From: Cnuibacter physcomitrellae
GTDB lineage: Bacteria > Actinomycetota > Actinomycetes > Actinomycetales > Microbacteriaceae
Assembly: GCF_014640535.1 (NCBI RefSeq)
Contig: NZ_BMHD01000001.1
Span: 1,056,214 to 1,120,213 of the forward strand
Direction: 5' to 3'
Length of the DNA: 64,000 bases
A model generated the notes under the pieces. The model was not told where the DNA came from and made no database searches. It saw nothing but the letters and a program-made list of their open reading frames with translations. Position numbers and translations under genes: made by a program. Position 1 is the first letter of the stretch, and each line of letters opens with the position of its first letter. Positions 59,608 through 64,000 of the stretch are shown piece by piece.

Positions 59608-61779
59608 GTGTCCGCACACCTTCGACGCACCTTCTCACCGTGGAGACTCGGCACGATCGAGCTGCCCCACCGCGTGATCATGGGCAGCATGCACGCCGGC
59701 CTCGAGACCCTCGATGACGGAGGCGACGCCCTCGCGGCGTACTACTCCGAGCGGGTCCGGGGTGGCGCGTGCCTCGTGATCACCGGCGGCATCGCGGTGA
59801 GCCGTCAGGGCAGCGGCGCCCTCGACTTCAGCGTGTTCGGCGATCCGGCGGGCGACGCGCGGATGGCGCGCGCCGTCAGCGCGGTGCACGCGGCGGGTGG
59901 GCTGATCGCGGCGCAGCTGTTCCACGCCGGCCGGTACGCGCTCCTCGAGGGCATGACCGAGCCCGACGGGACGCCCACGCGCTCGGTGGCGCCCTCGCCG
60001 CTGCCCTGGCGCGGGGCTCGCGGCGCCGTCCCGCAGGAGCTCGACGAGGCAGGCGTGCTCAGGGTGATCGACGAGTTCAGGCTGGCGGCTGCTCGCGCGG
60101 TGCAGCTGGGCTTCGACGCCGTGGAGATCATGGGGTCGGAGGGCTACCTGATCAACCAGTTCTGCTCGCCGGTGACGAACCTGCGCGAGGACGAGTGGGG
60201 CGGCGACCCAGCTCGACGCCGCCGGTTCGCCGTCGAGGTCGTCCGCGCCGTGCGGCGCGGCGTGGGCCGCGACGTGCCGGTCATCATGCGGATGTCGGGC
60301 GCCGACCTCGTGCCGGGCTCGTCGACGCAGGAGGAGACCGACGAGCTGGCGCGGGCCCTCGTGGTCGCCGGCGCGGATGCGCTCAACATCGGCATCGGCT
60401 GGCACGAGTCGACCGTCCCGACGGTGCAGGCCGCGGTGCCGCACGGCGTGTGGCTCCGGTACTCGGAGGCCATCGTGTCGGCGATCTGCACCCTGCCCGA
60501 GGAGCACTGGGTGCGCGACGACGAGGGCCGAAAGGGCAGGTCCCCTGTCCCGGTCATCGCGAGCAACCGGATGAACGACCTCCGTGACGTCGAGGACGTC
60601 CTCGGTCGGCGCACGGTCACCGCGGTCGCGCTCGCGCGTCCGTTCCTGGCTGACGCGTCGCTCGTCGACCATTCCCGCGAAGGCCGCTTCGATCACGTGA
60701 ACACGTGCATCGGCTGCAACCAGGCGTGCCTCGACCGGTCCTTCGCCCTCGCTCCGGTCTCCTGCCTGGTGAACCCCCGAGCCGCTCGCGAGTCGCGATA
60801 TCCGGTGGCGGTGTCGCTGCGGACCTCCTCCGCCGCGCGCTTCGCGGTGGTGGGCGGTGGCCCTGCGGGTCTCGTCGCCGCCTCCGACCTCGCCGGACAG
60901 GGTCATCGCGTCACGCTGTTCGAGGCGTCCGCCGAGCTCGGCGGGCAGTTCACCCTGGCCGCGCGCATCCCCACCAAGGAGGACTACGCCCTCACCGTGA
61001 GGCACTACGAGTCGCTCCTCGAGCGGCAGGGGGTCCAGATCGAGGTGGCGCATCCCGCGATCGTCGACGAGCTCGCCGAGTTCGACGGGGTCGTCGTGGC
61101 GACGGGGGTGCGTCCGCGCACCATCGACGTCCCCGGCGCGACCCTGCCGCACGTGCTCTCGTACGAGGAGGCGATCCGGGGCGGCGTACCGTCGGGCCCC
61201 GTGGTGGTGATCGGCGGGGGTGGGATCGGCGTCGACACCGCGAAGTTCCTCGTCCTCTCGCACGACGCCGTGGAGCGCGGACGCGAGTTCGACGCCCGGT
61301 TCGCGCTGGCCGCTCCGGAGACGATGCTCGAGGGATCGGCGTACCCGCAGCGGGTGCGGATGCGCCGGCCTCTCGTCCACCACGATCCGCGGCCCGGTTC
61401 GTCGGTGACGGTGCTGCGCCGTCGCGGGAAGTTCGGGGCGGGCATGGGCATCACGTCGCGCTGGGTCGCCCTCGGCGAGCTGCGGGACGCGGGAGTGCGG
61501 ATGCTGGCGGACCTCGAGTACGAGGAGATCACCCCCGACGGCGTGCGCGTGCGCTTCGGCGACGGCCGCAGCGAGCTCCTCGCCGCGTCGACCGTGATCG
61601 TGTGCGCGGGCCAGGTCTCGCACGACCCGCTGAGCGCCGAGCTGGCCGCCCGGGGCGTGCGCCACGAGGTCGTGGGCGGCGCGCTCGACGCCTCCGGCGT
61701 CGACGCCGTGCGGGCCACACGGCAGGGGCTCGACGCAGCCCGTCGTCTCCCTCGCCCGGCGTCCGTCCCCGCCGCCTGA
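59608..61779 (+). CDS. 2,4-dienoyl-CoA reductase-type iron-sulfur flavoenzyme
   Basis: This 723-residue protein has an old-yellow-enzyme TIM barrel (residues 1-350, FHAGRY, EIMGSEGYLINQF), four cysteines (367, 370, 374, 386; CIGCNQAC, VSC) that fit a [4Fe-4S] cluster, and an FAD/NAD(P)H part with VVGGGPAGLVAA and VIGGGGIGVDTA. This is the layout of FadH and related dienoyl reductases, which reduce conjugated dienoyl-CoA esters by electron transfer from NADPH. The GTG at 59608 is 25 nt after the SDR stop. In a shikimate-to-cyclohexanecarboxyl pathway it would reduce diene intermediates (inference). Confidence 0.9.
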   Translation: MSAHLRRTFSPWRLGTIELPHRVIMGSMHAGLETLDDGGDALAAYYSERVRGGACLVITGGIAVSRQGSGALDFSVFGDPAGDARMARAVSAVHAAGGLIAAQLFHAGRYALLEGMTEPDGTPTRSVAPSPLPWRGARGAVPQELDEAGVLRVIDEFRLAAARAVQLGFDAVEIMGSEGYLINQFCSPVTNLREDEWGGDPARRRRFAVEVVRAVRRGVGRDVPVIMRMSGADLVPGSSTQEETDELARALVVAGADALNIGIGWHESTVPTVQAAVPHGVWLRYSEAIVSAICTLPEEHWVRDDEGRKGRSPVPVIASNRMNDLRDVEDVLGRRTVTAVALARPFLADASLVDHSREGRFDHVNTCIGCNQACLDRSFALAPVSCLVNPRAARESRYPVAVSLRTSSAARFAVVGGGPAGLVAASDLAGQGHRVTLFEASAELGGQFTLAARIPTKEDYALTVRHYESLLERQGVQIEVAHPAIVDELAEFDGVVVATGVRPRTIDVPGATLPHVLSYEEAIRGGVPSGPVVVIGGGGIGVDTAKFLVLSHDAVERGREFDARFALAAPETMLEGSAYPQRVRMRRPLVHHDPRPGSSVTVLRRRGKFGAGMGITSRWVALGELRDAGVRMLADLEYEEITPDGVRVRFGDGRSELLAASTVIVCAGQVSHDPLSAELAARGVRHEVVGGALDASGVDAVRATRQGLDAARRLPRPASVPAA

Positions 61780-61899
61780 CCGGCCGCCGCCCGCGCCCCG
61801 CGGATGGTGGGCCGCGAAAAGGTACCGTCAGAGCGAACATGACCCGATATGCGGCCCATCGCCGCTCTCAGGCGACCTTTCGACGGTGAGTGCGGCGCT

Positions 61900-63627
61900 T
61901 CAGCAGTGCGGGTGGACGGCGGCGTGGGCGGGGAGGTCGGCGTGCTGCGCGGGGTCGATCGCGGCGACCTGCTGGAGGAACGCGTCGAGGTCGAGAGGGC
62001 GGCCGTCCCGCCAGGTGCCGAGCACCCGCACGTCGTCGACGAGTCGGGCCGGATCGGCCGTGTACGGGTCGGCGGAGAGCACGACGAAGTCGGCGCGCTT
62101 GCCCGGCTCGATCGACCCGATCTCGTCACCGCGGCCGAGGTGGCGCGCGGCGCTGACGGTCTCCGCCTTCAGCGCCTCGTCGAGGGTGATCCGCTGCTCG
62201 GGGCCGCGGAGCGTGCCCGACCCGGTGAGGCGCGTGACCGCCGTCTGGAGGTTGAGCAGCGGGATGGGCGGGCTGACCGACCCGTCGTTGTGGAAGCTCA
62301 CCGTGGCGCCGCTCGCGATCGCATCCGCGAACCGCTGCCACTGCGAGCCGATCTCCGACGCGAAGAGCGTCCCGTCGAGCACGTCGCCCCAGTAGACGAA
62401 CTGGAACGGGCTCATCGAGACGCCGACCCCGAGCGCGGCGGCGCGGCCGAACTGCTCACGGCGTGCCGCCCCGACGTGCTCCACCCGCCAGCCGTGGTCG
62501 GAGCCGAGGAGGCCCTGCCTGGTCAGAGCGCGCTCGTAGGCGTCGAGGACGATGTCGAGCCCGAGGTCGCCGTTGACGTGGAACGCCATCTGGAGTCCGC
62601 TGCCGGCGAAGGAGTCGAGCAGCTCGTCGAGGTCGGCGCGCGTGTAGTTCATCATCGCCTCGCCACCCGGTCCCGGCGTGATGCCTGCGCCCCGGACGGT
62701 GTCGTTGTCGAGGTATGGGAAGGTGGTCGCGATGGTGCCCGTCCAGGGCGATCCGTCTGCCCAGAGCTTCACGCCCACCTTCCGCACCATCGCCTCCGGC
62801 GCCGACGTCTCGAGCGGTGCCGTCGGGTCGGGCTCGGTCGACATGTGGTACAGCGACAGCCCGAGCGGACTGTCGGGCAGTGAGCCGAGAGCGGTGATCG
62901 CGGGCAGCAGACTCAGGCCGAAGGTGTGCTCGGTGGTCGCGGTGATCCCGTTCTCGGCCATGTAGCGGTACCACTTGGCCGCCGAGAGCAGCGGGTCCGT
63001 GAGCACGGTGGCCATCAGGGGCTGGAGGACGGCCATGACCGCCTGCAGCTCGTAGCAGCGCCCGTTCGAGGTGCCGTCGGCGTGGCGTCCGAAGCGGGCG
63101 CCCACAGGGTCGGCCGGCGGTTTCCCGTCGGCCCACCCGAGCTGCCGGATGAGCGCGCTGGTGAAGTAGCCCTCGTGCCCGGAGTTGTCGAGCACGAACA
63201 CCGGCCGGTCCGGGAAGAACGCGTCGAGATCGAGGTTCGTCAGCTCCGGCGCCGCCTGCAGGGTGCGGTCGAGTCCGTTGAACAGCAGCCCGACGCCGGC
63301 CGGCGTCTCCGTCTCGAGCCGCTCGAACAGAGCCGTGACGTCGGCGTAGCTCGGGTAGCCCACGTAGGGCGCGATCCACTGGGCCGGCTCGCGGCACATC
63401 ATCCCGCTCATGATGGGGTGGCTGTGCGAGTCGATGAAGCCGGGCAGCAGGGCGGCGTCGCCCAGGTCGACGAGGTCGGCGTCCGGATGGGCCGCGGTCA
63501 GCCCCTCGTGGGATCCCACGGCCACGATCGTCCCGGACGAGGTGTCGACGCCCACCGCTTCGGCCCGCGGATGCTCGGGGTCCATGGTCAGGACGGTGCG
63601 GGCGAGGACGATGCGGTCGAGAGGCAC
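61900..63627 (-). CDS. Amidohydrolase (YtcJ-like)
   Basis: This 575-residue metal-dependent hydrolase has the N-terminal LLPGFIDSHSHP with the HxH ligands and a C-terminal GSIEPGKRADFVVLSADP, typical of amidohydrolase family 3 (N-substituted formamide deformylase/YtcJ). The natural substrate is unknown. The GTG at 63625-63627 follows CAGGCT by 6 nt and gives a normal N-terminus; longer frames add low-complexity sequence. The 120 bp between it and the dienoyl reductase gene contains only a doubtful 16-codon frame. Confidence 0.85.
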   Translation of the reverse strand: MPLDRIVLARTVLTMDPEHPRAEAVGVDTSSGTIVAVGSHEGLTAAHPDADLVDLGDAALLPGFIDSHSHPIMSGMMCREPAQWIAPYVGYPSYADVTALFERLETETPAGVGLLFNGLDRTLQAAPELTNLDLDAFFPDRPVFVLDNSGHEGYFTSALIRQLGWADGKPPADPVGARFGRHADGTSNGRCYELQAVMAVLQPLMATVLTDPLLSAAKWYRYMAENGITATTEHTFGLSLLPAITALGSLPDSPLGLSLYHMSTEPDPTAPLETSAPEAMVRKVGVKLWADGSPWTGTIATTFPYLDNDTVRGAGITPGPGGEAMMNYTRADLDELLDSFAGSGLQMAFHVNGDLGLDIVLDAYERALTRQGLLGSDHGWRVEHVGAARREQFGRAAALGVGVSMSPFQFVYWGDVLDGTLFASEIGSQWQRFADAIASGATVSFHNDGSVSPPIPLLNLQTAVTRLTGSGTLRGPEQRITLDEALKAETVSAARHLGRGDEIGSIEPGKRADFVVLSADPYTADPARLVDDVRVLGTWRDGRPLDLDAFLQQVAAIDPAQHADLPAHAAVHPHC

Positions 63628-63738
63628 GCGCTCAGCCTGGCGCACGCGCCCCTCGCGCACAATCGCCCGTCCTGCCCCACGACCCCGTGGTCCCCCGGGA
63701 CGCTGGTCCGATCCGGACGGAGGCGATACCGTGGCGGG

Positions 63739-64000
63739 ATGGCGGTGCTGCTCCATCTCGACTCGTCCAGCGACGACTCCGGCTCACGGAGCCGTTCGAT
63801 CGGGAAGGAGTTCGCCGACGCCTGGCTCGCGGCCTCGCCGGGCAACGAGGTCGTGCATCGCGACCTGCACCGCGATCCCCTCCCCCATCTGGCGGATGCG
63901 TCGCTGCACTGGCCGCCGAGGCTGCGGGGCGACCGTGCGAGGCCGCCGGCCGACGCCGAGGCGCTGCAGGGCTCGCTCATCGAGGAGCTGCTGGCGTCCG
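63739..64000 (+). CDS. FMN-dependent NADH-azoreductase-type flavoprotein, 3' end outside window
   Basis: The visible 87 residues begin MAVLLHLDSSSDDSGSRSRS and continue to VVHRDLHRDPLPHL, the phosphate-binding loop and second strand of the AzoR/AcpD flavodoxin-like family. The gene is cut by the right edge. The ATG at 63739 follows TACCGT by 6 nt. It is divergent from the amidohydrolase. Confidence 0.85.
   Translation, partial: MAVLLHLDSSSDDSGSRSRSIGKEFADAWLAASPGNEVVHRDLHRDPLPHLADASLHWPPRLRGDRARPPADAEALQGSLIEELLAS

Noticed and set aside
61839-61889. 16-codon open frame between the dienoyl reductase and amidohydrolase genes
   Set aside because: It has no RBS, a 10-nt gap from the nearest TANNNT box, and no recognisable composition; chance is likely.

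Overview
The window is high-GC actinobacterial chromosome, most likely from a member of the Microbacteriaceae. The evidence is the block recG / rsmD / coaD, the block thiL - DUF3515 lipoprotein - ddl - gpsA - plsC - murA - leuD - leuC, the abundant GTG starts, and about two dozen genes whose start codon lies 6-7 nt after a TANNNT-like -10 hexamer (leaderless transcripts). The genus cannot be fixed from the sequence. No IS element, integrase, prophage or CRISPR-cas locus was seen.

Layout. 1-750: rpmF (cut by the left edge) and its usual partner yceD. 750-12,100: a LysR regulator, a 41-residue membrane peptide and a tightly coupled minus-strand operon for dihydropyrimidine or hydantoin-type compounds (ureidopropionase-like amidohydrolase, dihydropyrimidinase, luciferase-like F420/flavin oxidoreductase, ABC transporter, class III aminotransferase), read away from a divergent MocR-type regulator. 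12,200-23,400: coenzyme F420 genes fbiA, cofC/fbiD and fbiB interspersed with a MOSC protein, the glycerol genes glpD, glpF and glpK with a divergent SorC-type regulator, a beta-helix protein and a YidC paralogue. 23,500-37,000: a sortase-anchored beta-propeller, coaD, recG, rsmD, thiL, ddl, gpsA, plsC, murA and leuCD; leuCD has a candidate Leu-Leu-Leu leader peptide. 37,000-51,100: mixed accessory and envelope genes, including a TerC transporter under a yybP-ykoY manganese riboswitch, a PadR/DUF4097 pair with three operator copies, a secreted M23 peptidase, GH15, a FusB-like zinc protein, a large glycosyltransferase, tRNA-Glu, a lipid kinase and a carotenoid-type FAD oxidoreductase. 51,200-61,800: an acyl-CoA ligase, an ECF sigma/anti-sigma pair and a five-gene cassette. 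61,900-64,000: an amidohydrolase and the start of an azoreductase-type flavoprotein.

The most interesting system is the cassette at 54,353-61,779. It encodes an EPSP-synthase homologue with altered active-site residues, an acyl-CoA ligase, an acyl-CoA dehydrogenase, an SDR with the Tyr-X6-Lys signature of enoyl reductases, and a 2,4-dienoyl-CoA-reductase-type iron-sulfur flavoenzyme. This set fits reductive conversion of shikimate to cyclohexanecarboxyl-CoA, the starter unit of omega-cyclohexyl fatty acids and of ansatrienin/asukamycin-type polyketides. Other notable signals are the leuCD leader, a three-copy tandem array of hairpins at 47,286-47,531, a family of long intergenic hairpins whose stems show compensatory changes (two copies bracket an AbiEi/DUF559-like gene), and about 24 kb of unrelated genes separating coaD from yceD-rpmF.
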